Shown here piece after piece: positions 15,566 through 24,467 of a stretch of DNA of 64,000 nt. The translations under genes were made by a program, and so were the position numbers. The stretch covers positions 1-64,000 of the forward strand of contig NZ_JALBGC010000004.1 in NCBI RefSeq assembly GCF_022631375.1, written 5' to 3'. The DNA comes from Hymenobacter cyanobacteriorum (GTDB taxonomy: Bacteria > Bacteroidota > Bacteroidia > Cytophagales > Hymenobacteraceae). The notes below the pieces were generated by a model that was not told the origin of the DNA, ran no database searches, and saw nothing but the letters and a program-made list of their open reading frames with translations. How positions within the stretch are numbered: the first letter of the stretch is position 1; every line of letters begins with the position of its first letter.

Positions 15566-16522
15566 CTAGTTGAGCTGGATAACGGCCTGAATGGCAGCGT
15601 TGCGGTTCTGGCCTTGGTCTGGAATACGGGCGATGGAGCGATGAGCAAATTGCTGCCACGGGTAGCCGGTGCTAAGGTACCAGGTCGCGGGTGGGGCAAG
15701 GTCGAAATAGCCACCCAGGCTCTGGCCGTAGGCGTAAGCAGTTTTTTTCTCTTTGGTCGTCGGGTTGTAAGAGGTGTACGTGCAGCCAAAGGCATCATCC
15801 GTGTACAGCCACTCCATTGCTACATAAAAACCAGCCGTTGGAGTTTGAATCTGGTAGCGGAGCAAGTCGACTTCATGCCAACCCTTCCCGGCGGCGGCCG
15901 TGAGGACAGATACCGTCAGCAGGTCGGTGCCGGGTGCACCCCCGGGCCCATCGGCTGCATACAGGCGCACTCGGAAAGGGGCTCTGACCGCCGCCTTGCC
16001 GCACTGCGTGTTGGGCTTTACATAGAAGCGTACGGCCTGAACCACGCCGGTTGGGGCGTTATCGAACCGTCGGGCTATTTGCCAACCCTGGCTGCCAACC
16101 GCCCGCAGCGTGCCTTGAGCAAATCCAAACTTGTCGCCGTCAGCTCCCGGGCCCAGCACGGTGGGTGGGCCGGGTGGCCGTACCACGGCTTCGGGCAATG
16201 CCACCGTGCTTGCTTGCAGCTGCAGGCGGCAGGGCGATGCTGCGGGCACGGCAAAGTGCCGCGCGTGGTAGCCCAGCGAGGTAGCCCACAACGAATCGGT
16301 GGAAGCCAGGGCCATCGGCAGTTCCAGCACAAAAGTTCCCAGCTCGGTGGCCTGAACGCCGAGGTGCCGGGTGGGAATTTCCACTACTGCAAACGGCACC
16401 GGCTGGCCAGAAGCGGCATTAACCACCGTGCCCGTGAGGGCAGAGGCTTGGCCGTTTGCCCATTTGCTGAGTAGTGATAATCCGACGGTCCCGAGCAGGC
16501 GAATAATGGAGTAGTAAGTCAC
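15566..16522 (-). CDS. Secreted CarboxypepD_reg-like protein
   Basis: The 318-residue product has an N-terminal signal peptide (IIRLLGTVGLSLLSKWANGQA) followed by a carboxypeptidase regulatory-like domain (LTGTVVNAASGQPVPFAVVEIPTRHLGVQATELGTF) over residues about 28-100. The C-terminal 180 residues form a second domain (VVQAVRFYVKPN, FRVRLYAADGPGGAPGTDLL, GFYVAMEWLYTDDAFG) that looks like an all-beta module often seen after such domains in Bacteroidetes. There is no TonB plug or barrel. It is probably exported and cell-surface associated; the ligand is unknown. Confidence 0.68.
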   Translation of the reverse strand: MTYYSIIRLLGTVGLSLLSKWANGQASALTGTVVNAASGQPVPFAVVEIPTRHLGVQATELGTFVLELPMALASTDSLWATSLGYHARHFAVPAASPCRLQLQASTVALPEAVVRPPGPPTVLGPGADGDKFGFAQGTLRAVGSQGWQIARRFDNAPTGVVQAVRFYVKPNTQCGKAAVRAPFRVRLYAADGPGGAPGTDLLTVSVLTAAAGKGWHEVDLLRYQIQTPTAGFYVAMEWLYTDDAFGCTYTSYNPTTKEKKTAYAYGQSLGGYFDLAPPATWYLSTGYPWQQFAHRSIARIPDQGQNRNAAIQAVIQLN

Positions 16523-16550
16523 GCGGCAGATTTGGAAAGGGATGGCGCGA

Positions 16551-17033
16551 CTAAAACCACTGCGCTGCCAGCTGCATTAGCTGCTCCAGCGCGGCCTGGT
16601 CGTCGTGGTCGAAGTCGTTGAGTTTATCACTGTCGACATCGAGCACGGCCACGACCTGGCCGTTTTTGAGGATGGGCACCACAATTTCGGATTTTGAATC
16701 GGAGCTGCAGGCGATGTGGCCGGGGAAGGCTTCCACGTCGGGCACCAGCACGGTTTCGGCGCGTGCCCAGCTGGCCCCGCACACGCCCTTGCCGTGGCGG
16801 ATGCGCGTGCAGGCAATGGGGCCCTGGAAGGGGCCGAGCACCAGCTCGTCGGCTTTCACTACATAGAAGCCGACCCAGAAAAAGCCAAACGCCTGGCGCA
16901 GCGCGGCGGCCGTATTGGCGAGGTTGGCCGTGAGGTCGGGCTCGCCGGTGGTGAGGGCTTCAATCTGGGGCAGCAGTTGGCGGTATTGCTCGGCTTTGGT
17001 GAGCGTGGTATCGAGGGTGAGGGATTCGGCCAT
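16551..17033 (-). CDS. msrC: Free methionine-(R)-sulfoxide reductase (GAF-domain fRMsr)
   Basis: This 160-residue single GAF-domain enzyme reduces free methionine-R-sulfoxide, protecting the cytosol from oxidative damage. The three catalytic cysteines are present as Cys75, Cys85 and Cys109 in GPIACTRIRHGKGVCG and GHIACSSDSKSEIVVP. Their spacing of 10 and 24 equals that of the E. coli enzyme (Cys84, Cys94, Cys118). The PDVEAFPGHIAC and VLDVDSD segments also fit. Length is normal. A solitary repeat arm lies just before the start codon. Confidence 0.9.
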   Translation of the reverse strand: MAESLTLDTTLTKAEQYRQLLPQIEALTTGEPDLTANLANTAAALRQAFGFFWVGFYVVKADELVLGPFQGPIACTRIRHGKGVCGASWARAETVLVPDVEAFPGHIACSSDSKSEIVVPILKNGQVVAVLDVDSDKLNDFDHDDQAALEQLMQLAAQWF

Positions 17034-17037
17034 GAGG

Positions 17038-17063
17038 TAGCGCGGACGTTGTAGTCCGCGAAT
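17038..17063. repeat. Solitary arm of the GTAGCGyGrAC repeat family
   Basis: GTAGCGCGGACGTTGTAGTCCGCG is a short palindrome (CGCGGAC/GTCCGCG) matching the arms of the repeats at 40772-40843 and 54966-55042. Only one arm is seen here, 4 nt upstream of the msrC start. Confidence 0.6.
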
Positions 17064-17143
17064 TGCAATGAAGATGAATAGTTATTCGCAGTAAGGAAGC
17101 CGGCATTACAGCCGTCGAAACGGCTTTGCCGAAATCGGCGCGC

Positions 17144-18193
17144 TTAGTCGTTCACGTACCACAACAGCTCGTCAGGGCCAACATTTTCGACCGAGCGGCG
17201 GCCGGTGTGGCCCAGCCGCGGGGCGGCAATGCCCTGGCCCAGCCGCATGGGCGAGCGGAACACACGGATTTCATCCCACAGGCCGGCAGCCAGCAGCGCG
17301 TTCAGCACCGTAGGGCCGCCCTCTACCAGTACCGACTGGATATTTTGCGCATGCAAATCGGCCAGCACCTGGGGCAGCAGGTCGTCGGCTTCGGAGAGCG
17401 TAACGAGGTCGAGGTTGGGGGTGTGGTGGGGCTGGCGGTAGGTGTAGAGGCGGGTGGGCTGCGAGCCGTCGAGCAGGTGGTGGGTGGGCGGCAGGCTCAG
17501 GTTTTTGTCGATGACGAGGCGCGTGGGCTGGGGGCCGGGCCAGTCGCGCACGTTCAGGCGCGGGTTGTCGTGCAGCGCCGTACGGGTGCCCACCAGAATG
17601 CCGGCCTCCTCGGCGCGCCACTGGTGGGTGAGCAGCCCCGCCTGCGGCCCGCTGATTTGAACCGGCTGGAAATAGCGCCCGGCCAAGAAGCCGTCGGCCG
17701 TTTCGGCCCACTTTAGCACCAGATAAGGCCGCTTTTTTTCGTGAAAAGTGAAGAACCGGCGGTTCAGCCAGCGGCCTTCCTCAGCCAGCAGGCCGGTTTC
17801 GACGTGCACACCGGCGGCCCGCAGCTTTTCGATGCCACGGCCGGCCACCAGCGCAAACGGGTCGACGTTGCAGATGACGACTTCGGGCACGCCTTTTTCG
17901 ATGAGCAGGTCGGCGCAGGGCGGCGTTTTGCCGTGGTGGGCGCAAGGCTCCAGCGTCACGTACACGCGGCTTTCGCGCAGCAACTCCTGGTTTTCGACGG
18001 CGGCCAGGGCATTCACCTCGGCGTGAGGCCCGCCGTATTGCCGGTGCCAGCCCTCGCCGATGATTTGGCCCTGGTGCACCACCACGCAGCCCACCAAAGG
18101 GTTGGGCCGGACGTAGCCGGTGCCGAGCTGCGCCAAATCGAGGGCGCGGCGCATGAACAGGGCGTCGTCTGGTTTCACGTCGTCTGATTTCAT
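17144..18193 (-). CDS. ribD: Bifunctional riboflavin biosynthesis deaminase/reductase
   Basis: The 349-residue enzyme performs the second and third steps of riboflavin synthesis from GTP. The N-terminal deaminase has the zinc site HAEVNAL (His57, Glu59) and LEPCAHHGKTPPC (Cys84, Cys93). The C-terminal NADPH-dependent reductase starts near residue 150 (RPYLVLKWAETADGFLA, then GILVGTRTALHDNPRLNVR and SVLVEGGPTVLNALL). Both halves look intact. It is divergent from prmC with only 56 bp between the two start codons. A TACCTTCG box ends 5 nt before this ATG. Confidence 0.94.
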   Translation of the reverse strand: MKSDDVKPDDALFMRRALDLAQLGTGYVRPNPLVGCVVVHQGQIIGEGWHRQYGGPHAEVNALAAVENQELLRESRVYVTLEPCAHHGKTPPCADLLIEKGVPEVVICNVDPFALVAGRGIEKLRAAGVHVETGLLAEEGRWLNRRFFTFHEKKRPYLVLKWAETADGFLAGRYFQPVQISGPQAGLLTHQWRAEEAGILVGTRTALHDNPRLNVRDWPGPQPTRLVIDKNLSLPPTHHLLDGSQPTRLYTYRQPHHTPNLDLVTLSEADDLLPQVLADLHAQNIQSVLVEGGPTVLNALLAAGLWDEIRVFRSPMRLGQGIAAPRLGHTGRRSVENVGPDELLWYVND

Positions 18194-18198
18194 AGCAG

Positions 18199-18243
18199 CG
18201 AAGGTAGGTGCGACACCGTAGCTACGCCCCCGGCCTACCTTTG
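18199..18243. promoter_or_regulatory. Divergent ribD/prmC promoter region
   Basis: TACCTTCG at 18206-18199 (minus strand) lies 5 nt from the ribD ATG, and TACCTTTG at 18236-18243 (plus strand) lies 6 nt from the prmC ATG. Both genes therefore appear to have almost no 5' leader. Confidence 0.6.
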
Positions 18244-18249
18244 TTTCCG

Positions 18250-19128
18250 ATGATGCTACGCGATGCCACTGCCGCCCTCACCGCCGCCCTCGCGGCTCTT
18301 TACCCGGCGCACGAGGCCGAAGCCATTGCCACGCTCGTGTTCCAGCAGCTGCTGCAGCTGGAGCCGCTGCCGTTTCGCATGGCCGCCCGCGAAGCCGTCG
18401 CGCCCGAAATTATGACGCAGCTGCCCGCCATCGAGGCCCGCCTGCTGGCCCACGAGCCGGTGCAATACGTGCTGGGCACGGCCCACTTCGCCGGCATGGA
18501 TTTGGAAGTGACGCCCGCTACCCTCATTCCGCGCCCCGAAACCGAGGAACTGGTGCAGCTCATCGCCCAGGAGCAGGCCAGCCGGCCCGGCCGGCGCGTG
18601 CTCGACGTGGGCACCGGCTCGGGTTGCCTGGCACTGGCGCTGGCCCGCGCGCTGCCCGGAGCCGAGGTGCTGGCCGTGGATATTTCGGCCGAAGCCCTGG
18701 CCGTGGCCCGCCGCAACGCGGCCATGTGGGCGCCGATGGTAGCGTTTCAACAGGTTGATATTCTAACGCAACTGCCCGCCGGCCTGGCCCCCGGCGCGCT
18801 CGACGTGCTGGTGAGCAACCCGCCCTACGTGCGCGAAAGCGAACGCGCTGAGATGCGCGAGAACGTGCTGGCTTGGGAGCCGGCTACGGCCCTGTTTGTG
18901 CCCGACGAGGACCCGCTGCTGTTCTACCGGCGGCTGGCCGAAATCGGCGCGCAGCTGCTGGCCGCCGATGGCGTGGCTTATCTGGAAATCAACGAAGCCC
19001 TGGGCGCGGAAACGGCCGCATTATTCACCGCGCAGGGCTTTGCCGACGTGCGCGTGGTGGCCGATATGTTCGGGCGGCCGCGCATGGTGCGGGCAGCGCG
19101 GGGTGGGGGTGTAGGAGAGGAGCGGTAG
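18250..19128 (+). CDS. prmC: Release-factor glutamine N5-methyltransferase
   Basis: The 292-residue SAM-dependent enzyme methylates the GGQ glutamine of peptide chain release factors. The N-terminal helical domain is followed by TLIPRPETEELV, the SAM-binding loop LDVGTGSGCLALALA and the catalytic VSNPPYVRE (NPPY motif). The start at 18250 (or the next codon, also ATG) follows a -7 box by 6 nt; an ATG 14 codons upstream would overlap the promoter. A large inverted repeat begins 10 nt after the stop. Confidence 0.92.
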   Translation: MMLRDATAALTAALAALYPAHEAEAIATLVFQQLLQLEPLPFRMAAREAVAPEIMTQLPAIEARLLAHEPVQYVLGTAHFAGMDLEVTPATLIPRPETEELVQLIAQEQASRPGRRVLDVGTGSGCLALALARALPGAEVLAVDISAEALAVARRNAAMWAPMVAFQQVDILTQLPAGLAPGALDVLVSNPPYVRESERAEMRENVLAWEPATALFVPDEDPLLFYRRLAEIGAQLLAADGVAYLEINEALGAETAALFTAQGFADVRVVADMFGRPRMVRAARGGGVGEER

Positions 19129-19138
19129 AGAGGCAAAA

Positions 19139-19267
19139 GCCCGTCATGCAGAGCGCAGCGAAGCATCTCGCGTGTGGTAGTAGCTCAATCGCGAGGTCGT
19201 CAGTCGCGAGGTCGTCATTGGTTAGTGGCGGCACGCGAGATGCTTCGCTGCGCTCTGCATGACGGGC
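19139..19267. repeat. Inverted repeat, GTCATGCAGAGC family, copy 1
   Basis: Arms at 19139-19174 and 19232-19267 are perfect 36-bp inverted copies (outer word GCCCGTCATGCAGAGCGC, inner word GCATCTCGCGTG). The loop contains its own direct repeat of TCGCGAGGTCGTCA. The element lies between the convergent prmC and dipeptidyl peptidase genes. Confidence 0.87.
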
Positions 19268-19298
19268 TGATTTTGATGGTCTACTAAGCCCTGCCAGC

Positions 19299-21524
19299 CT
19301 ACAAGTTCTGCAGCACGAAATTCGTCATCTGTCGATACAGATGCAGCGAGGTGTTGCCGCCCCGGATGCCGTGGTTGCGGTTGGGGTAGTACAGCGTTTG
19401 GTAGTCCTTATTGGCCTTAATCATGGCATCGACGAAGGCGATGGAGTTCTGGAAATGCACGTTGTCGTCGCCGGTGCCGTGCACGAGCAGGAACTTGCCG
19501 CGCAGGTTCTGGGCAAACTGCACCGGCGAGTTATCGTCGTAGCCGCCTGGGTTTTCTTGCGGTGTTTTCAGGTAGCGCTCGGTGTACACCGTGTCGTAGT
19601 AGCGCCAGTTCGTGACCGGAGCCACCGAAATGCCCATCTTGAAAAGGTCCGCATTCTTCGTCATAGCCAGCGCCGTCATGTAGCCGCCGAAGCTCCAGCC
19701 CCAGATGCCAATGCGCGATTTGTCCACATAGGGCAGCGTGGCCAGGTACTTCGCACCCTCGCCCTGGTCGATGGTTTCGAGCCTGCCCAGGTTGGCGTAG
19801 GTGGTCTGGCGGAAATTGCGGCCCCGTGCGCCGGTGCCCCGGTTATCCACCGACACCACGATGTAGCCTTTCTGGACCAGCAGCTGGTGCCAGAGGTAGT
19901 TGGTGGCCGAGATGCCGCCGCCGGTGTTGTCGGCCACGGTTTGCGAGCCGGGGCCGCCGTACACGTACATCAGCACGGGGTATTTTTTGGCGGGGTCGAA
20001 GTTGCTGGGTTTCAGCATCGAGGCGTTCAGCTGGGTGCCGTCGCTGGTTTTGAAGCTGATAAATTCCAGCTTGCCCAGGTCATACTGGGCCAGGGTTTCG
20101 CGTAGCTTGGAGTTGTCTTCCAGGGTTTTCACCAGCTTGCCGGTGCTGCCTTCGCGCAGGCTCACCACGGCCGGCAGCCCGGCGGCCGAGTGCGTGTTGA
20201 GAAAATACTGAGTGTCGGGGCTCATATTCACCACATCGGTGCCGGGGCCGGCTTCGCTGAGGCGCTGCTTGCCGTGGCCGCTCACATTCACGCGGTAGAG
20301 GTGGCGCTGCAGCGGCGAGGCTTCGGCACTGGTATAGTACACGAAGCCGGTTTTGGGGTCGAACCCGTTCACGGCCGTAATCTCCCAACTGCCCTTCGTG
20401 AGTTGGCGCACGGGCTTGCCGCTCATATCATGCAAGTAGAGGTGCTGGTAGCCGTCCTTCTCGCTCGTGAACAGGAATTGCTTGCCGCCGGGCAGGTAGC
20501 GCAGGTCGTCGCTGATGTCGACGTAGGCCGGGCTGGCATCGGTCAGCACCACCTGGGTTTTGCCGGTGGTGGCGTCACCGTGCAGGATTTCGAGTTTGTT
20601 CTGCAGGCGGTTCAGGCGCTGAATGCTGAGTGTGTTCGGGGCCTGCGTCCACATCAGGCGCGGCAGGTATTGGTCGGGGTTGGGGCCCACGTCCATCTTC
20701 ACGGTTTTGCCGCTGGCCACCTCGTAGCTGCTCACCGATACCACCGAGTTTTTCTCGCCGGCCTTGGGGTATTTGAAGCGGTATTCCTTGGGGTAAAGCC
20801 CGCCCCATTCCTGCATGTCGTACTCGGGCACCTGGCTTTCGTCGAAGGTATAAAACGCAATTTGCCGGCTGTCGGGCGACCAGCAAAAGCCCTGCGCGAA
20901 GCTGAATTCTTCCTCGTACACCCAATCGGCCGAGCCGTTGATGAGCTTGTTGGGCACGCCGGTGGTCGTCACGGCCTTCTCCTGCATCGTGGCCAAATCC
21001 GTCACGAACACATTGTTGTCGCGGGTGAAAGCCACGTAGCGGCCATCGGGCGAAAACGTGGCGTAGCCCTGCTTGCCGCCCGCGCTCAACGGCGTCAGCT
21101 TCCTGTTGCCGCGGTCGAACACGTAGTAGCTGGCCCGGGCGCTGCGCCGGTAAATGGGCTCGGTGCCGGTGGTAAATAGAATTTTCTGCTCATCAGCGTT
21201 GAAGCTGTAGCCGTCCACGGCCAGCGGCTTGGCCTCGCCGGGCAGCTGCAGTTCGGTGGCCGATACGAGCGTTTGCAGGGTTTTGCCGGTCGTCACTTCG
21301 TGCTGCACCAGGGTGCCGTTTTCCAGGGCCGAGTAGTAGCGGCCATCGTTCATCCAGTTGAAGCCCGGCACCGAGGCGGCGCGGAACGTAGGCCGGGTCC
21401 AGATGTCTTCCAGGGTGAGCGCCTGTTTCTGCTGGGCCCGGGCCAGGGTGGGGGTGAGGCTTGGCAGCAATGCCGGGCCGTTGGCAGCCAGCAGCGCAGC
21501 CAGCGCAACAAAGCGAAAACGCAT
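19299..21524 (-). CDS. Dipeptidyl peptidase IV (S9 family)
   Basis: The 741-residue exported serine peptidase removes N-terminal X-Pro or X-Ala dipeptides. A signal peptide (about 30 residues) precedes the eight-bladed propeller, which contains the substrate N-terminus binding motif WVYEEEF. The C-terminal hydrolase domain has the nucleophile Ser611 (GWSFGGYM), acid Asp686/687 (GTGDDNVH) and His718 (NRNHGI). Length and motif order fit bacterial DPP4. It is expected in the periplasm or on the surface, helping peptide use together with amino-acid uptake. It is transcribed alone. Confidence 0.93.
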   Translation of the reverse strand: MRFRFVALAALLAANGPALLPSLTPTLARAQQKQALTLEDIWTRPTFRAASVPGFNWMNDGRYYSALENGTLVQHEVTTGKTLQTLVSATELQLPGEAKPLAVDGYSFNADEQKILFTTGTEPIYRRSARASYYVFDRGNRKLTPLSAGGKQGYATFSPDGRYVAFTRDNNVFVTDLATMQEKAVTTTGVPNKLINGSADWVYEEEFSFAQGFCWSPDSRQIAFYTFDESQVPEYDMQEWGGLYPKEYRFKYPKAGEKNSVVSVSSYEVASGKTVKMDVGPNPDQYLPRLMWTQAPNTLSIQRLNRLQNKLEILHGDATTGKTQVVLTDASPAYVDISDDLRYLPGGKQFLFTSEKDGYQHLYLHDMSGKPVRQLTKGSWEITAVNGFDPKTGFVYYTSAEASPLQRHLYRVNVSGHGKQRLSEAGPGTDVVNMSPDTQYFLNTHSAAGLPAVVSLREGSTGKLVKTLEDNSKLRETLAQYDLGKLEFISFKTSDGTQLNASMLKPSNFDPAKKYPVLMYVYGGPGSQTVADNTGGGISATNYLWHQLLVQKGYIVVSVDNRGTGARGRNFRQTTYANLGRLETIDQGEGAKYLATLPYVDKSRIGIWGWSFGGYMTALAMTKNADLFKMGISVAPVTNWRYYDTVYTERYLKTPQENPGGYDDNSPVQFAQNLRGKFLLVHGTGDDNVHFQNSIAFVDAMIKANKDYQTLYYPNRNHGIRGGNTSLHLYRQMTNFVLQNL

Positions 21525-21618
21525 AAATCAGGTAAAAAGAAACGAAAGCGAAATACGGGCGGGAGTAGGGCGTTAAAGGTACCACCGGCCGTAGCAGGGT
21601 TGCGCGGCCAGCCCCCAG

Positions 21619-21626
21619 TATCTTTG
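21619..21626 (+). promoter_or_regulatory. -7 box for the 21631 lipoprotein
   Basis: TATCTTTG matches TAnnTTTG and ends 4 nt before the ATG at 21631, the leaderless-type arrangement. Confidence 0.5.
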
Positions 21627-21630
21627 CCCT

Positions 21631-22686
21631 ATGCGAATTCGCTCCTTGTTTTTCTGCCTGTCGGCGCTGGCCTCACTGGCGGCCTGTTCCAAAACCGATG
21701 CGCCCGTGCGGCTCGATTTTGTGGGCGCCACCGGCCTGCTATCGGGCAACCGCACCGTGGAAGCCGGCGACACCCTCGTAACGCATGCCTACGCCGTCGG
21801 CAACGACCAGCCCCTGAAAAGACTGCGCATCGAGGTAACCTACGAACCCGGCCTCGCGCCGATTCTTTACCCCATTCCGACTAGCAGCTTCGATACCACT
21901 AGAGCACCCCGGTCGCTTCGGGTCGTCTACCTCGATTCGTTGCTGCCCGCTGGCAGCGGCGGCGCAGGCCGGGGCAGCGAAATCCTGTTTGTAAACGGGC
22001 TGATGGCCCGCACCACCTCGGGCAAGGAAACCTGGACCTACACAGCCACCGATGCCAGCGACCAGACCGCCGCGCGCGCTTACCGCCTCACCGTGCGCAA
22101 AACCGATTCGGCCGCCGTGTTCCACAACTACCCGCTGATACTGCGCCCGATACCGTTCAAGGCACCCCGCCCTGCCAGCGTGCGCGACAGCCGCCGCGTG
22201 TTCCTGAACCTGCGCTCGGGCCTGCTGCTGCCTAAATATGCCGTGCTCAACAACAGCGCCTCGCTGCTAGCCAACCAAACCCTCGTCGACCTAGTGTGCG
22301 TGGCCAACCGGGCCGGCACCGCCGTAAGCCTGGCGGCCCCGGCGGACACCGCCAGCCGCGTGCCGCTGAACGGTAGCAAATGGCCTGCCGATGCCGACCA
22401 TCGGCGCGCCACCGAAGTGCGCGCCGTGGGCCTCACCCCCACGCAGTTTGCCAATGCCGCCACCAACGCCGGTATTCTGGCGGTTTTCAATGCCGGTGCG
22501 GCTTACAAATACCCCAATGGCCTTACCAGCAATAAAACCACCGGCCCGCTGGCCCTCAACCAGGTCATCGCCTTCAAAGCTTTCGACAGCAACGGCGTAG
22601 CGTATTATGGACTACTGCAGGTAACCGCTTTCACCGGGGGCACCAACCCCCTGCTCACCTGCCAGGTCAAGGTGCAGAAGTATTAG
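21631..22686 (+). CDS. Lipoprotein of unknown function
   Basis: This 351-residue protein begins with a lipoprotein signal peptide (MRIRSLFFCLSALASLAAC, lipobox Cys19). The mature part reads like two beta-rich domains. The first (residues about 25-155) has GDTLVTHAYAVGNDQPLKRLRIEVTY and TWTYTATDASDQTAARAYRLTVRKTDS, which resembles an Ig-like sandwich. The second (about 160-350) includes VFLNLRSG, then VDLVCVANRAGTAVSLAAP and KTTGPLALNQVIAFKAFDSNG. I do not recognise a named family, although similar two-part lipoproteins occur in Bacteroidetes. It is followed by a very strong bidirectional terminator. Confidence 0.68.
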   Translation: MRIRSLFFCLSALASLAACSKTDAPVRLDFVGATGLLSGNRTVEAGDTLVTHAYAVGNDQPLKRLRIEVTYEPGLAPILYPIPTSSFDTTRAPRSLRVVYLDSLLPAGSGGAGRGSEILFVNGLMARTTSGKETWTYTATDASDQTAARAYRLTVRKTDSAAVFHNYPLILRPIPFKAPRPASVRDSRRVFLNLRSGLLLPKYAVLNNSASLLANQTLVDLVCVANRAGTAVSLAAPADTASRVPLNGSKWPADADHRRATEVRAVGLTPTQFANAATNAGILAVFNAGAAYKYPNGLTSNKTTGPLALNQVIAFKAFDSNGVAYYGLLQVTAFTGGTNPLLTCQVKVQKY

Positions 22687-22745
22687 CCACAACGCATAAA
22701 AAAGGGCCGCTCCTGCCAGAGCGGCCCTTTTTTATGCGTTGTGGC
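22686..22745. terminator. Bidirectional terminator with a perfect 27-bp stem
   Basis: Arms 22686-22712 and 22719-22745 pair without mismatch around a 6-nt loop; the core is AAAAAAGGGCCGCTC/GAGCGGCCCTTTTTT. It separates two convergent genes. Confidence 0.85.
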
Positions 22746-22794
22746 TGCAGGCGGCACAATGGCTCCCGGGCCGCTCAATGGCGTTTGCTTACGG

Positions 22795-24390
22795 CTAAAA
22801 AATCAGGCCCGCCGTTACGGTGGTGGTGTAGCGGCTGGCGTTGGTTTTAATAAGCGGTGCTATATCGACTCCTTTGCTGTCGTACACGTGGTAAGGGTTG
22901 TAGCTCTGGTTGAAAGTCGAATACACGCCTGCCGCGTCGAGGAAAAAGCTGCCCTGGCGCAGGCCCAGGCCGGCCGTGTAAAAATTCTGGGCGCGCTCGT
23001 TGTTGGCATCGGCCTGGTAGGGGTCGCCGTAGCGGGCGTAGCCAGCCCGCACCCGGAACACATCAAACCGGCCCTCGGCCCCGAAGCGCAGGTTCACGGT
23101 GTTGCGGTAGAGGCGCCGAACATCGGCATTCTCATCGGTGAACGAGTAGTCGTCGCCATTGGCGCCGTTGGGGTCGTTGTGCAGGCGCGCCTGCTGGTAG
23201 CCCACGTATTCCACATCGCCCGTGAGGAAGCCGTGCTTGCCCAGCGTAAGCGCCACCCCGCCATTGGCCCGGAAAGGCGTGGTGAGGGTATAGTCGTAGT
23301 CGTTGACGGGGCGCGAAACCTTTGGGCCCGTGCCCACCGGCAGGTCGCTGGGCACACGGTCGGTACCGGTCGCGCTGAAGGTGCCCACCAGGCTTTCGCT
23401 GAATGTGTCGCTCAGGCGCAGAAACGTGGGTGTTTGCACCGATGCGCCGAAACGCAAATTGTCCAGTGCCCGCACAATCACGCCCAGGCGGGCATTGAAG
23501 CCGCTGCCTTTAGTGCGCAGCTGCGTGCTGCTGGTCAGGCTCTGAAAGTGGGTGGCCGGGTCGTTGTCCGATTCCGTCAGGCTGCGGGTTTGGGTGAAGT
23601 TGGAGCTCACAAACCCAATGGCCCCGCCAATGTACAGCCGGTCGCGGTAGCTGGCCCCGTAGCCAATATCAAACTGCGACATCGAGCCCGAGTTGGTTAC
23701 CTGTTCGCCTTGGTTCAGCGTGGCACCCTGTCGGCGCAACACCACGGCCGAATCTTTGCCGAATTGGGCGCCCGCCCTCCGGTAAGAAGAAATATTGGCC
23801 AGGTAAGCCCCGTAGGCCAGCCCAATATCGGAAGTGTAGCGGTTGGCTCTGGCCTGGGCATCAAGGTTATCGTAGTAACTCTGCGGGCGCACTCCGGCCT
23901 GCGGTTGCAGACGCTCCAGAAAAGAACCCTTCTCCAGCCCGAACGAGCCTTGGTAAGAGGTGCTCGTGTTGAAATCAGCCAGCCGGGTAAAGCCCAGCGC
24001 CAGCGCCCCGCCGCGCCAGTTGCCATCCTCGCTATCGGGCTTGCGGGTGGCAAACACCGCCCCGGCGCTGCCCACGTGGAAGCTGTTTTTGCTGTCGTTG
24101 GTGGCCGCACCCGTGCCGCCGTCAAGGCGGCTGTCGCTCTGGCCAATGCCAACGCCGGGCGCAAAGTGAACCTCCGACTTCTGGAACAGGCCCAGACCGG
24201 CCGGGTTGCTGGTGAGGTTGCCAAAATCGGCCCCGAGGGCCACGTTGGCCCCGGCAATGCCCTGGGTGCGGGCCGGGCCACCAAACTGCTGGCGCGAATA
24301 GCGCAGCGCATCGCTGGCGCCCTGGGCAAAGGCGTGGCCGGCCTGCCCCGCAACGAGGGCCAGGCTAAGCCATAAAATCCGTTTTTTCAT
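22795..24390 (-). CDS. FadL/OmpP1-like outer-membrane transport protein
   Basis: The 531-residue protein has a signal peptide (MKKRILWLSLALVAGQAGHAFAQ) followed by SDALRYSRQQFGGPARTQGIAGANVALGADFGNLTSNPAGLGLF. This is the typical start of the Bacteroidetes OmpP1/FadL group (mature N-terminus with the NPAGL motif). The rest alternates polar and aromatic residues and contains many barrel-like strands (GYGASYRDRLYIGGAIGFVSSN, VNLRFGAEGRFDVFRVRAGYARYG), ending TTTVTAGLIF, a good barrel-closing strand. FadL proteins carry hydrophobic compounds across the outer membrane; the substrate here is unknown. Confidence 0.8.
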   Translation of the reverse strand: MKKRILWLSLALVAGQAGHAFAQGASDALRYSRQQFGGPARTQGIAGANVALGADFGNLTSNPAGLGLFQKSEVHFAPGVGIGQSDSRLDGGTGAATNDSKNSFHVGSAGAVFATRKPDSEDGNWRGGALALGFTRLADFNTSTSYQGSFGLEKGSFLERLQPQAGVRPQSYYDNLDAQARANRYTSDIGLAYGAYLANISSYRRAGAQFGKDSAVVLRRQGATLNQGEQVTNSGSMSQFDIGYGASYRDRLYIGGAIGFVSSNFTQTRSLTESDNDPATHFQSLTSSTQLRTKGSGFNARLGVIVRALDNLRFGASVQTPTFLRLSDTFSESLVGTFSATGTDRVPSDLPVGTGPKVSRPVNDYDYTLTTPFRANGGVALTLGKHGFLTGDVEYVGYQQARLHNDPNGANGDDYSFTDENADVRRLYRNTVNLRFGAEGRFDVFRVRAGYARYGDPYQADANNERAQNFYTAGLGLRQGSFFLDAAGVYSTFNQSYNPYHVYDSKGVDIAPLIKTNASRYTTTVTAGLIF

Positions 24391-24467
24391 GGGATGGGGG
24401 AAAGAAAAGGAGCCGGCCGTCGGGCCGGCTCACTGGGGAAGTTTTTGCAGAAAATAACGGAAGCGGC